64,000 bases of DNA, from the NCBI GenBank assembly GCA_030062745.1, contig CP099849.1:5378586-5442585 (forward strand). Direction: 5' to 3'. The notes under the pieces are model-generated. The model saw only the letters and a program-made list of their open reading frames with translations, made no database searches and was not told the origin of the DNA. How positions within the stretch are numbered: position 1 is the first letter of the stretch; each line of letters opens with the position of its first letter. This DNA is from Capitulum mitella. Its lineage: Eukaryota; Arthropoda; Thecostraca; Pollicipedomorpha; Pollicipedidae. The translations under genes were made by a program, and so were the position numbers. Of this stretch, positions 45,404-57,410 are shown piece by piece.

Positions 45404-48400
45404 CCCGACCATTTTCTTATGAGCATCAGGCTACTTATATTTATATTTTTAATTGTAATAATGCTGCTCATTCAGTTAGCGCTGTCTAATATTCAGCTTT
45501 ATACTCTGGTTGAGTACACATGTCTTTTCGGGTGGGTCAAATGACCATTTGGTCCCCCTAATCGTGGTTGGGGGAGGGGGCATGGCCGGGGTGGTCCTCC
45601 TGGATCCGCCAGTGTCCTGCAGCACAGGCTCGTTGACAGGACAATGTGGACAAGTGTGCTTTGTCTTCTGCGGTGATATCCCTAGCACCGTCTGCTCCTG
45701 TCAGCTGGCCCCCTGCTCCGCTGTTGTTCACTGGCCCCCTGCTGGGCCCGGCTGGCAGCCGCCGGCCCGCCGCCGCACGTCTCACCGATGAAGAGCCTGC
45801 CGTCCGTGTCCAGCTGGCTGAGCAGTCCCGGCGATACGCCGCTGGCCGGGTAGCTGCCGTCAACCGAGATCACGCCGTCCCGGCCAACCCTGCCCGGGGC
45901 GACAGCCTCAAGTGAGCGAGGTCACAATTCAGATCACATCGCCCCGGCCCGCCCCGCACAGGTGGCAACTTCCGGCCAGCGGACGGCATATGCATCACAG
46001 CTTCGGGTGAAGCCACGACTATGAGGACCGCGCCGATTCGTCCGACCCGTCCATAAGCCGGCCTCTGCCCATCCCATCGCACTACTCACCGTACACTGAA
46101 CATTACGCAGACTGTTCTGATCTGGTCTTCACTGTCTTCACTGCGTGGGGGCGAACTCCCCAGCAGCGCCGTCCTCACCATTCTCAGACGTTCCGTCGTC
46201 CAGCGGCGCCTCTAGCGGTGCCTTTCCACCCTTATCGACGGCCCAGTCGTCCAGTATTGACTTCAGTAGCGTCATCCGTGCCGCTCTGAGCCATCCTGCT
46301 CTCCCGCAACGTCTCCAGCGGTACTATTCTCAGCCCCTACCCCCACCTCCAGCAATCCAGCATCGTCTCCAGCAGCGCCATCCTCACCGTGACGCCTGCA
46401 CTCGGTGCCACTGGCCGTCGTCGACGCGGCTGGCGTTGTGGACGACGGTGACGACGCCGCTGCCGAGGTTGAACCGCAAGTGGACGTGGCCGTCCTCGAG
46501 GCCGACGGCCAGGAAGTCGCCCGTCCACTGTTCCGAGTGGCCCGTCCACACCATCAGACCGTCCGGGTAACGGGTGCGGAACTCCAGCTCGATCCCGTTG
46601 GTGGAGCCGCGTAGCCTGAGGACGCAGAACGGCATGTGTTACAGCACTATAGTGCGAGTGAATGAGTGGGTGAGTCAGTAAATGAATGGGCGAGTGAGTG
46701 AGCCAGCAATGAGTAACTGAATGAGTCAGGGAAGGAGGCAGGGAGTTGGCCAGTTAGCTAGCAGACTGGCTGGTGAGTCAGTGAACGAATGGGAGAGGAA
46801 GACCGATACAATGAAGAGAGAAAAAAGGCGGAAAAGGCGAGAGGGGGGAAGAGAAGTCAGAATTGGTCCAGTTTTAGAGGGCTGAATGGGCTTAGAAAGA
46901 TAGTGAGGGCACTCCTTCAGAGCTCAGCGCACGTTTGATTAATAAAGTTCGTTGGGAACCGGCCAAATGATCTGAGAAGCTCAAACGAACTCGTCAAAAG
47001 GTCGGTGGTTCGCGGTGAGTCGGCTGACGAAAGTTCGCTAGATATGACTTTCTAGCCATATGATTTTCTAGCCATGCAGCCGGCTGTGATTTTCAGGCAC
47101 CGTCACGCAGCAACAAATGACAGCCTGTAAGTCTCGGGTTCTTGTTTTACCAAACATGGCGGGAATCATCTTTCCGCGTTGCCAGTGCAATGTGCCAAGT
47201 GCGCGTTTGTGAGTCGTCGCCAGACGTCCCTCGGTCTCGACAATGCCCTCCCAAAAGACTCAGCTCCGTGGCGACTTGACGTAAGATTCGGACACCAGAG
47301 CGTTCTCACAGACCACACGCGCACGGATGCAACATAGCCAGCGCAAGGCACCGAACAAACCACAACCATTCGCCATTAACATGGTTTTCGGACTTCCCAG
47401 GGGCCGTCCACCATCCCCCCGCCCCGTGGCCGGCGGCGGCTCACTTTTCGGCGACGTCGGCGCGGTCGTAGAGGAGGTAGCTGCGTCCGTCGAACCGCGG
47501 CACCTGCGGCGGCGGCAGGCTGCGCCGGCAGTGCGGCCCGCCGCTGCCCAGCCGGCACTGGCAGCGGTACGTCTCCCCCTGCGGCAGGCACACGCCGCCG
47601 CCCTGGCACGGCCGCGTCACGCACGGGTGCGCGCAGTTGGCCACGTTGTAGCCGGACAGCGCCGCCGCCAGCATGTGCACCGGCTTCTCGTTGATGACCA
47701 GCTGCGGGCAGGGGAACGGTGTCAGGCGGCGGCTCGGGTGGGTCCAGTCCGTCGTGCTCAGTACTGTGACATATTGACGCCAGATCGGTGGCAAGCGCTG
47801 ACGAGCCGAAACATCACAATTGCAGACGCACCGGAGACCACCACGGCGCTCAGCGTGTCCTACCATAAGGCCCTCAGTGACTCCGTGGTGCACCATCCGG
47901 CCCCCGCCCGCGTCTGCCAGCCCTCTGCCGACCCTGAGCGCGCCTCCCGCTCCCACCGGGCCGCTCACCTTCTGCACGCAGCCCTGGAAGCCGTCCTTGA
48001 GGAAGAGCGCGCTGGAGACGGCGTCGTAGTCGGCCACGCCGCCCAGGTACAGGCTCTGCGGCAGCGTCAGCTGCGTGAAGCCGCCGTGACTGCGGCCCAC
48101 CACGGCCGGCTGGCGGTCCACCTCGAGCACGGCCTCGCGGCCTGTCCGGCTGACGCGCACCTCGTGCCAGGCGTGCAGCTGCACCGGCTGCGTGGTGCTG
48201 CCGGCGGCGGGACACAGTCACGGGCGGCAGCGGACCGGCGGGTACCGGGCACCGGCCCGGGAGCACGGGTCCAGGCCGCCGAACTGTCCCTGTGTGCGAT
48301 GACGGCGGCTCGGCAGACGTTTGCCGAGTTCTGGTAATGAGGCCTCACGTTTTTACGTGGCAAGCTGTGCTGAATATGTCGTCAGGCATCGTCCCCTTTA

Positions 48401-48885
48401 CCATTACGACAATGCCATTAATGGGCAATCGGCCTTCAAAATAGGCTGTTTACGTAAATTTATACCTTTACCGAAAACCGAAGAAAATGTGCCCGGTCTG
48501 ACAGCGATCCTAGAATGTAGCCAGCGTATGAAAGAGCAGCGCGTAACAATCAATGGTTACATGGAATGCACAAACGGGCCAGCTTTCAGCAGCGACCGAC
48601 CTTTGGACAACCCGCGCTCGGTGACTGTTTCATGGTCGTGGTCAGGCCTCCGCCCACTCACCGGACAAAGGTCACTCCTGTGCCAAGATCGAAGGCGAAC
48701 TCCACGTGGCCGTCACGCATGCTGACCGCCATGAACTCCCCCTGGCCGTTGTCGTGGAAGCCGTTGTACAAGATGATGCCGTTGGTCGCCGTCGGCTTGA
48801 TGGTAACCTCCAGCGAGAGATACGACAGTGCTGATGTGCCCAGTCCGGCGAACTTCAAGTGGGAGGAGCCGTTAAACGATGGCAC
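42505..48885 (-). CDS. Extracellular-matrix protein C-terminus: LamG-EGF-LamG (six exons)
   Basis: Exons 48885-48662, 48197-47969, 47701-47445, 46615-46388, 45889-45786 and 42650-42505 join to 1188 nt: 395 residues and a TGA. Every junction is GT-AG (donors GTGAGN) with matching phases 2, 0, 2, 2, 1. Exons 1-2 encode a laminin-G domain (VPSFNGSSHLKF, LEVTIKPTATNGIILYNG, GHVEFAFDLGTG, SLYLGG, GFQGCVQK). Exon 3 adds one EGF domain (CAHPCVTRPCQ...CQCRLGSGGPHC) and starts LamG 2, which ends GLDGCVAEVIV...VGYCL. This module order occurs at the C-terminus of agrin, perlecan and pikachurin; one EGF between LamG domains fits pikachurin or agrin best, but the paralogue is not settled. It should be secreted and bind matrix receptors. 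Exon 1 begins in phase 0, so more exons lie upstream, not found here. Confidence 0.88.
43795..44852 (-). pseudogene. Penelope-like reverse transcriptase fragment
   Basis: Three overlapping frames give NTYDYLDRLRTQFPEGVP, IDLIKRRHDKMDTFGLTLNDLEKLL, MGSRIALPLATVFMNATE (the conserved GxxxxxPxA-type block), LRYVGNIPGVW in place of the usual catalytic (Y/F)xDD (here YVGN), FLDTPLTV, and a C-terminal KIDCLF...RMIQQ segment. Frameshifts lie near 44390 and 44240. The altered catalytic box and the frameshifts make it inactive. Confidence 0.8.
44829..45160 (+). pseudogene. GIY-YIG-like endonuclease fragment of a Penelope-like element
   Basis: The frame reads ITCQLCERVTNTYMGKTKRR followed by a VRKRFNEHIQ stretch: a CxxC finger, Y(M)GKT and an RxxEH block, as in Penelope GIY-YIG domains. 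After a stop it continues EVAKSIQIRNLKRTLNT. It is on the opposite strand to the adjacent reverse transcriptase. Confidence 0.65.
45354..45401. repeat. (TA)n microsatellite
   Basis: About 24 TA units at the outer edge of the right Penelope repeat. Confidence 0.95.
45786..45889 (-). CDS. LamG gene exon (late LamG 2)
   Basis: Acceptor CCCCGGGCAG; donor CATCG|GTGAGA; 104 nt, phase 2 in, 1 out. It encodes VGRDGVISVDG through LDTDGRLFI, whose glycine codon is completed by the next exon. Confidence 0.8.
46388..46615 (-). CDS. LamG gene exon (core of LamG 2)
   Basis: Acceptor TGCGTCCTCAG; donor CG|GTGAGG; 228 nt, phase 2 in, 2 out. Encodes IELEFRTRYPDGLMVWTG, GHVHLRFNLGSG and DGQWHRVQ. Confidence 0.85.
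46640..46790. repeat. Degenerate GAGT/GAAT tetranucleotide repeat
   Basis: About 35 imperfect 4-bp units (GAGTGAATGAGT...) in the intron of the LamG gene just upstream of exon 46615-46388. Confidence 0.75.
47445..47701 (-). CDS. LamG gene exon (EGF domain and start of LamG 2)
   Basis: Acceptor CCCCTGCCCGCAG; donor AA|GTGAGC; 257 nt, phase 0 in, 2 out. It encodes the end of LamG 1 (LVINEKPVHML), a six-cysteine EGF, and VPRFDGRSYLLYDRA. Confidence 0.85.
47969..48197 (-). CDS. LamG gene exon (second half of LamG 1)
   Basis: Acceptor GCCGGCAG; donor AAG|GTGAGC; 229 nt, phase 2 in, 0 out. Encodes TTQPVQLHAWHEVRV through GFQGCVQK. Confidence 0.85.
48662..48885 (-). CDS. LamG gene exon (first half of LamG 1)
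   Basis: Acceptor TTTTCCGCAG; donor CG|GTGAGT; 224 nt, phase 0 in, phase 2 out. Encodes VPSFNGSSHLKF through FDLGTGVTFV. Confidence 0.85.
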
Positions 48886-51800
48886 CTGCGGAAAATGTAC
48901 GGTTTCATCGTCGGACGGCGGAGAGTTGTTCGCGGACATTAATTTCCGTCCGGAAAGTTTGACGCGTAAATTGGCCCGCCGTTCCGGCTTCCTAGCTGAT
49001 GAAGCAGGCAAGGTAGCCATTAATTAAGCTCGGCGCTTTCTTGGCGACCTAATCGGCTGGCTCCCTCGGAGGCGGATGACCATGAATTGGGCTGGACGAC
49101 CTTGGCACGTTGCCTCCACATCAGAATGACCATCGAGCAACAACATCCTGGTAGAACCAACAGCATCTACGTGACCGGGCTGAAGGCAACGGCATCACAC
49201 TGCATTCGCGGGAAGGCTTTGCAGCATCAATTCCATAGCTGCAGCCCATGTCAAACATTGCCGTTTACATAGACGACTTAGTCTACTCATTTCAAGCCTA
49301 CGCAGTTTTATTGGATTGCCCCACGACAAGATGAATGGAGGACGATTGCAAAACCAATACCTCTTACCATGTGCTGTAATCATTCTCATATACGTGAGGA
49401 ACAACAACTTTGCGTCTTGTGCCACGTTAAATAATGCTAATGTTTCAAAGTATCTGGTGGATTCATTCATTATATCAACGAATTTCTCATCCAGAAATAG
49501 GTATCAAGTTGTTCCCACTGCCGGTTTTCCTACCAGAGCTCAAGTTCTGGCAGGAAAACAAATGAACTACAAAAGCCCAAGTCAACTTTGTTTCTGTAAC
49601 GCAAGAATTCAGTGCCGACATCAGATTTTCTGGTACTGCGAAACATTGACCAAAGTTCTTAAACAGCCCAATGGGCATACCAGACTTTTGCATGTCTGGT
49701 CGGCGAAGAGGTTTCAGCAGACGGGATAACAGCCTCCATGGCGGCGGCCGGCGTTTCAGACCTCGTCTAGTGTCTCATCACGTCGATCAAAATGTCCGAC
49801 TCGGCCCGACTCGCAGCCAGCAGCGCCGTGTCCCCTCTGTCTGGCCCCCGGCCACAGCAGGCCTGGTCCTCAGGTCAATGAACGCGCAGCAGAAACGCCG
49901 CCGGCGAGCAACCCTGGCGGCGCTGTCACCGCTCGGCCCAACTCCGCGCCCCACCGGCTGGCAGGCCGCGCAAGTTGGCGGCAAACGACGCGACAACCGG
50001 CCCGGCGCCGCTGTCTAGCTAGGCTGGCGCCGCGGACCAGAAGCGGCGGGTTTCACTGCCGCAAAATGTTGCAGTTATAACTAACGTCTCTATTTACATC
50101 GTTCCAAATTGCTAGGCGCGGTTCTTGCCCTCTTGTTCTTTCAATACCAGCGTTAGTGCCAGCTCGACTAGCACGCGGTTTTGCTTCTCTTCATTTCCGT
50201 ACATGTATTCATCCACGATTGATTGGTTTTCTGGGCGACTGCGTTTTACGTTGTTCGCAGTAACTTATGTTCAGCTCCGCGTTTGGTACCTCGAAGCTTG
50301 GTAAGAAACACTGTCAAGAAAGGAAACTGGATCGTATGCCTTTTCGGACGTATCCATAGATTCTACGTTCACGTGGCATACATTCAGACGGAAACCGATT
50401 CCGTCCCTCAGATCGTTGGTCCGGTGCACGGTGGGCCACTTTGCCTTCAAAAGAGCTTTTAATTCGATGTGACTGCCCAGCACCACGGTGCGGAGTTTAA
50501 CAAGGTTATTTTGTACCGTGAGCCGGATTTTGTTGTTTATTTTGTCAGACAAACTACTGGCAGCCCGGGAGATGGGGTAACTTTCTCAGTTTAGCTTCGT
50601 GGACGAATTTGTATACTGGCGGGCGCCGGTTCCGGCAGCTGCTAAACGTGGCTAGGATTAGGATATTGTTTCACTAAGCCGGCAAGACAAGTACATTAGG
50701 GACCACTAATATTGTTGCATTATTTGTTGCAGTGGCAAGAACACATATTACACATGACCTAATTTACGGCATTTATTCTCGCCGAACGAGGATGTGGTGG
50801 ATAATATCCCAAAGCACGAGAACTGACGATAAATTCATTGCGCATGTTTTGAAAAAGATTGGGTCACCGTACTATGGCGCCATTGAAGAAATGCGTAGCA
50901 ATTTTTGCTCCAAATGTCAGTTTTTTCTGTTTAGGGCAGTATGTATGCATAAGCGGCAGATGACTGGCATGAAATCGGTTCAGAATGGTAGACCACATGT
51001 GAGCTCGTCAGTTTGGACAGGTCAAGGACTTTTTCAAGGCCATACGAGGCCAGTGATCTAAGAGGACCTTTTTGATCTTAAAATGTTCCTATACTAATTT
51101 TGGATATTGAATATGATAAGGAGACGGTTTTAAGACTATTTGGCCAAAATGGACAGTTTTTAACTCTGGAAAATCGACTTAAATCCCCACGCATACAGTT
51201 TGACCTGATCTAGAAGGTTGACTCGACAGAGTGGAACGGGATGCCGTCAGATTCCTTGGGCACTACTATCGATTGCTATCGATAGGAGTATCGATTGCTA
51301 CCGATTGCTTTTGACCCGTGGAGCTACCTCAATTAGGGGCCCAATGACCAGGAGGGTGCCTACCACCGCTCCTCCCTCATTATCGGTGCAAGAGAAAAAC
51401 CCTCCCGTCTGGCGCGGGTTAAGTTACGGACCTAAGTTAAGGAATTAAACTATCAGCTGTCGTCTTGATGACATCTTTATGCGATTCAACGCACTCAAGA
51501 AGTTTCTTTCTCCATATGGCGTCAAGCTGCCAGCACTCACGCATCTACACGTGACTGGGGCCACTGTAACTGGAATTTATGGATTTCGCGCAAAAATGCT
51601 CAACTTTGCTCTTGGGATCCATGATCTGAACACACTGGAGAGTCGATGTGCAAAAAATCTCGGTGAGATTCGGCGAGACTCGCTTTACAACTCTACAGTT
51701 ACCTCGGGAAGCTCTTCTTATGAATGCCCATATTGCCCTCCTCATTAAACCGTAACAAACAGGTCCGTAATTTTCCGTTCCATTTCTAGAAGCGGTGGTT

Positions 51801-54490
51801 ATCACGAGCAAATGAACCAAGCTGCCCCATGCAATCGTTATTTTTATTGTAGAATTACCGAATTCGGACTTACAGCTTAATAAACACGGCTCGTTGACAA
51901 CGTAGCTCGGGAACCGTTTAAAGAAACCGCGGCACTGGTTGCCTTTGGCGGCATATTTCATGAGGTTAAGGTTAGGTTCACATATTATCACAAGTTGATT
52001 TGTTGCTTAATGACAAAATTTCCGTGGCACTGAATGTGCCGCTCATTTTTGCATCAGTACCCGCGTTCAGAGGCAACCAAACGAAAAGCTTATTTGGCTA
52101 TTAAAAAAACGACTTTTGAGGCGATCCGACTCACTGTGCAGCGTCAAAATCCAAACCGTTTTTGCCAGCGATGCGGTTTAACTTCAACGCCATTTTACGT
52201 TTCGCAGCCGCGCTGACTTTTTTTATTTGTCCCTTTGTATTCCATCTGGCTCAGCAAAGAAGGCAACAGGTTATGTGCTGGGTAATAGCATAACAAAAGA
52301 AAACGAAGCAAAAAAGAACAAGATCTAGAGCAAGCATGTCTCAGGGCTTGCAAATACCAATCATGCAAAAAACAGTTCACAGACATTTTAACGAATCAAA
52401 GGCCAAGCACTGGATGAAAGTAAACGTAAGTAATACCAGGCCTACATCTTAAAACACGAGAGTGATATTCACTCTGTTTATGTTCTGTCAAAACTAGCCA
52501 TGTCTCTGATGTAAGGTTAGCCATTACAGAGTTCAGGTGCATCGTGCGGGCCGTTCCGTCGGCAGTCTTAAACAACTTCATCGTCCGGTGACGGTTCAGA
52601 TATATAGTGCGCACGATGACCTAGGCGGCTAAATTAGGCAATGACTTGCTGGCGATGCGGGGAACAGTCATCACTGCAGGAATCACTTCCGGCAGAATGT
52701 CTTACAGGAAATCAAGCGAAGAAATATCAAACAAAATCGACCGAAACTCTGCACGCTGCCCTTCATCCGGACAAAGTGTTCCTGGGATTGCGCGGCCATC
52801 TGTCGGCGGCGCAGTCGCGCCACTTTCGGCGCCATTGATCTCCATTATCACGGGGATTTGTCTCCGTCCGTTTTTAATCGCCGACAGCGGCGGTTACAGC
52901 TCCGCGGCGGCTGAGGTCCCCGCCGGGCCGCTCGCGCCAGGGCCGCCTCGACGATCGATGAGAGGCCGCTGCGCCCCGCTGTAGTAAGGCTGCAATGGAT
53001 GGGGGACAACTTACGCTGTCGCGGCGTACTGATAGTCCTGGAGACCTCTGTTCCGCTATTTCCGCCCGCGTTCCTCGTCAGTGAACTGGCTGAAGGGAGC
53101 TGCTGAACTTATCTGTCGCGAATGGAATTCCAGCACTGCCGGTCATCTGTCATCAGCATGGATGTTTCCGTCTGCTTTTTTCGTTGTTCGGAAAAGTCAG
53201 GATGATCACCGACATGGCCACTTTCGCTTACCAACGAATGCGCCGAAACGACGCGCGTTTACCAAAGAATAGGCTGAAAGAATCATCGTAGTTACTGGTT
53301 CACCCTTACGAGACCTACATCGTATGAAATGAGAAATTCTGCGTCTCCACGCGGTAGATCTCACCAGCAACAGGGGTTAAAAGACCGACGTCCAGTGTCC
53401 CTGGCGCAGGCGGCTGCGAGTCATGCAGACGTCGCTTCCGGCGCTTCTGATACGGAGAAAGAAGAGAGTGACATGTGTTTATCAGTCCTGATCGCGGACT
53501 TTCATACTAATTATTTGTCGGTAGACTGTAACCCAGGCATAGAGAGCATAAAAAACGAATATTCCTTTGAGCATGTCCCATTTAACGTCGTAAGCCTACA
53601 CTGAATGTGACCAAAAGTCAGGGGACGTGCCTGGCCACCATCCGACATCCCCTTCTCAATTGGCATTCAATCCGGTGGTACAACTGATGGTGTTCTCTGT
53701 TCGGACCTCAAGGGACGGTGAAGATCGCCGACGGCAGCTGAGCAGAATTTATTGTGACCCTGACTCCATTTAAGGCCTCGATTTGTCAGCAGAGACACAG
53801 GGCCGATGCTGCCTGGCTGATCACGCGGCCTGCGGACTCTGAGCTGACTGAGACGCGACCCCCGTGCGTTTCTCGCAGCTAGTTCGAGCGAAAAATATGT
53901 TCGTCGCGACCCATTAGTCGTTCGTAGATCCCGCATTCATCACCAGCAGCATTTCGCAATCCGGTTAAATGCGACCCATTCCACCCGAAAGGCGACTTTT
54001 CTTCTTGACTGCGAGCTTCCATACCCCCCTCCTAACATCACCTAGCTGTTAGCCGTTGCCTGTCTAACCCAGTCATACCTCTATCATCGGGACCAAATCA
54101 TCTTTGACCTGATGAGGTGACCCCCTGCGTGTGGTTCGCTGATTAGCCGTCTGAACCACGCATTCCCCTGTGCGTCCTGTTTTGTTTATTTCTTCGCGAA
54201 TTTGAAGTTCTTTCGGTATCCCACGCCAAATGAGGTTGCAGTTACCAAGCGTCAAAGTTGGGATGTCGAAATGTCGCTCGGAAATCGCAAACCGGAAGAC
54301 GACAAACGAGCACACATCCTTTTGCGTCGGCGCCATGAATGTTTTACCAGGCAAAATTTCGATGAGTCACAGGTCTGCTAGCCTCCTCTGTGCGAGTTGC
54401 CCGATAACCAGCAGAATCTCTGCCCGCGATGTGACTGACCCCCCATGTTCAATATCCTGTGATCAGTCACCGGTAAGGTGGTCCTCTCTC
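48886..54490. other. No gene supported; probable intron or intergenic
   Basis: Further 5' exons of the LamG gene would be expected on the minus strand here, but none could be recognised. CpG-rich patches at 49735-50030 and 52780-52985 might be promoters or exons. Three TATCGATT/TATCGATA-like words lie at 51267-51305. Confidence 0.4.
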
Positions 54491-54494
54491 CATG

Positions 54495-54895
54495 TGTCAT
54501 CTGATCCGCCGCTGGCAAGATCTCCCTCAGTGTTCCTCTGTCCTCTGATCTGCTAGTGTCCGGATCTATCGTAGTCTCTTGTTGTCCTCTCGTTTCCCGC
54601 TGGCCAGATCTCCCTCAGTACCCTCCGATCTGCTGGTGGCCAAATCTCCTCCAGTGTTCTCTGATCTGCCGCTTGCCAGATCTCTCAGTCTCCCTCTGTC
54701 CTCTGATCTGCTGGTGGCCAGATCTCCCTCACTGTCCTCTGATTTGCTTGTGGCCAGATCTCCCTCACTGTCCTCTGATTTGCTGGTGGCTAGATCTCCC
54801 TCAGTGTCCTCTGATCTGCTGGTGGCCAGATCTCCCTCAGTCCCCCTTTGTCCTCTGATTTGCTGGTGGCCAGGTCTCTCTCAGTGTCCTCTCCG
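54495..54895. repeat. 36-bp minisatellite
   Basis: About eleven copies of CCTCTGATCTGCTGGTGGCC plus AGATCTCCCTCA(C/G)TGT. The period is a multiple of three, giving an artefactual LICWWPDLPHCP repeat ORF. Confidence 0.9.
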
Positions 54896-54899
54896 ATCT

Positions 54900-55140
54900 A
54901 TGGCGGGCCGCCATTGAGCCGGCCGCCTGCCGTCGCCGGCCGGTCGCGGTTCGAGGTCGGAGGCGCTTTGTCTCGCCTGACGAGGCGTCGGGCCGCGGGA
55001 CAAACGACCGACGGGCGCCGCCGCTCGCCACTTACGGCCCACGTCGCCGCCGGGACGGAGCCGCCACCTGCTGGGAAGCACTTAGCAGGGAAGGGCTGCC
55101 GGGCGGGGGGGGGGGGGATCGTCGGATGGGCTCGGCGGAG
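54900..55140. other. GC-rich, CpG-rich block
   Basis: About 240 bases with dense CpG and a run of eleven G at about 55107. It may be a CpG island; no supported ORF. Confidence 0.35.
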
Positions 55141-55770
55141 GACTGTGGCAGCTGGCGTGGCGGATGGCAGAGATATAGAGGATGGCGGAATCTATTTGAG
55201 AAATAAACCTTGATTACCGCTAGTTTCCATTCTTTCTGTCCTTGTTTCACGGTTAATCAGCGTGCAGTTCCGATCTTCACATTTTATAAGTTCTTTCTCG
55301 CAATTTGCCTCGTATCGAGTGAGCGTCGCACTGATTTGTTCTATTCAGAGCACTCAGAAACCAAAAATTAGAAATCAGGCCTCACAATACAGCAGTGCCA
55401 CTGGAGTTTTCCTGCTTCTTTGGACTACAATGTATGTCATTCCGCTTTTCATCACTGACGTCTGATTCACCAAAGAAGAACATTTTTGCAACACTGTCGT
55501 TTCGTTCCGGGTTCTTACGAATTTTTATTGCGACGAATCGCCGAAGCGCCAGCCGCGTCTCAGTACGAGTCAAGACTGGCATTCTGTGCCGACGAGTGTC
55601 CGTCCACTGCGCAGTAATACTCGCGGCCGTCTGCTCGCCACGTGATCAGCGCTCCTGTTAGTCAGTCTCCTGTGAGGCACGCGCCGCCGTCCGCTCGCCC
55701 CGCGCGACCGGAAATCCGAATTGGGTGTGCCTCTTTGCCTTGGCCGCTCGGGTTATGCAGAAACAGGGCT

Positions 55771-56997
55771 TTAACCCGCCCCCGACTGGGGGAGGGGCAG
55801 CTGACTGCCCCCCCTGAGGTTTTTCTAGGATTGCGAGAGAACGAACAAACACAGAGTCACGAAACTTTGTGTACCTTTTGCTTGATCATTTTTACACCTT
55901 GTGTCAAAGTTTTGACATCAGATCGGGTCAGGTGCTTGACCTAGGTCAGGTCAAACAGACTTATGTCCAAAAAAGTTTAACGCCCTGTAACTTTTTCAGA
56001 AAACAAGATATCACAATAATACTTTCAGGAATTTGTGATCTTGATAGATGCAACAAATCTGCTATCTCAGACTTTTCGGAATTTTCCGGATCATTGACGT
56101 AAGGTCAAACCAATTTTTAAGACATGTCGCCGTTTTTCGGAAATTGACGGAATATTTCATAACATTTTTAGTGTGGAGTGAAGCAGACATCTAGTTACCG
56201 TCATTGGCCAAAGTATCAATGACTTCCAGCCTTTGATCCGAGGTCAGGTCACGAACAACTGCTGTGAGTCAAAATGTACCACCGTCGAAACCGGCGATGA
56301 TTTACTCAGAATGGGTAGAAACTGGCAAAACTGGCTTGCACAGACGTAAGTATTACTAGGAACCTCAAAAAGTTTGAAAAAATCGCGTATTTTGGAAATA
56401 AACAGGTTCTCGGGAATAAACCTCCGCCAATTTTGCAGATTGGTAACTAATGAATTGTTCCAAAATTTAAGCATAAACAACCACCACAAGCACCACTAAG
56501 ATCAATAAAATTTACATGGATAGGTTTTTTCGCGAAAATAAAGGAACGCTAAAATTCATTCCCATCAACTTCTTACTTCTTCCATGCGGCTGCGCCGCAC
56601 GCCGACAACCGGCGCGAAAATTGGTGTGTCTTTAACTCAACGTTTCCGCGTATATACTGAACAAATCCGAAAATTAGATGTGTATCGGCATTTGCGGACC
56701 TTTACCTGTGCGCTGGTGCCTTTAACCATGCGTTATTAGGCACAGCCCTTGAGATTCAGGCTGTTTCTCGGTCTCATGCAGTCGGCTATGAGAAAATATA
56801 TTCAGAACGTAAATTGCTTATATATTATCTAAAACTAAAAATGAGACTAGTTTCGAGCTCTAAACGTCACAAGCTTTCCAACGATGTACTTATTTTCATC
56901 GTGCGACCAACCGTTCGTGAGTTAGAGGGGGGTGGCCAACTGCCCCCCCCCCCAGTCGCGCATGATCGTAACTGATCGACGGTCGTGCGCGGGTTAA
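55771..56997 (+). mobile_element. TTAA-type MITE, intact copy
   Basis: Flanked by TTAA at 55771-55774 and 56994-56997; the element (55775-56993, 1219 bp) begins CCCGC and ends GCGGG. GC hairpins (GGGGCAG...CTGCCCC type) lie inside each end, and about 35 extra bases precede the right hairpin, the same asymmetry as the 8.4-9.6 kb element. The interior holds GGTCA/TGACC repeats. It is the uninterrupted paralogue of 19342-24063 in opposite orientation. Confidence 0.88.
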
Positions 56998-57410
56998 GAG
57001 CATCCCCGCGATCTTTGGACGACTCCCCGACAAGCTCTCGAGCATTCTTACGGGCCGGCTGACAAACTAATGTTTACTTGTTGCTGATTGGCCGGCCGGG
57101 TCTGAAGTCACGCGCGATATCGTAGCAAGAGAGGGTCAGAGGGGACTCAACCGCTCGTATGGTCAGAGGCCCCAAAAAATTAGCTTTTAGCGCAAATTAT
57201 TTGTTTCAAAGATAAGGTCCCATTAACATTAAGAAGAAATTTACTTTATTTTCCAAATCTCCAGACATGCCATTCGATAAAACCAGTTCCCCCATGTTTC
57301 CAACGAAATGGTAAGGGCAGTATCAAGGATTTTTCACTTAGCCCTGACCCCTGTACGAAAATCCTGGCTACGCTCCTGGCCACGCGTTTAGTCCCACCCA
57401 CAACGAGCCG

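Larger units (their letters stand above)
43490..45430. mobile_element. Penelope-like element pair, head-to-head, in an intron
   Basis: A minus-strand reverse-transcriptase segment (44852-43795) and a plus-strand GIY-YIG-like segment (44829-45160) are enclosed by inverted repeats at 43601-43703 and 45237-45339 (about 100 bp, over 85% identical; weaker similarity runs outward to 43490 and 45430). Both repeats are oriented as the 3' end of their own half. This fits two 5'-truncated copies joined head to head. Confidence 0.8.

Noticed and set aside
49787..49850. Minus-strand GDTALLAASRAESDILIDVM, ankyrin-like
   Set aside because: Only about 20 residues between stops in a GC-rich patch, without a second repeat or clear splice sites. 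Suggestive but not enough to call.
54556..54917. ORF with LICWWPDLPHCP repeats
   Set aside because: Translation of a 36-bp minisatellite.
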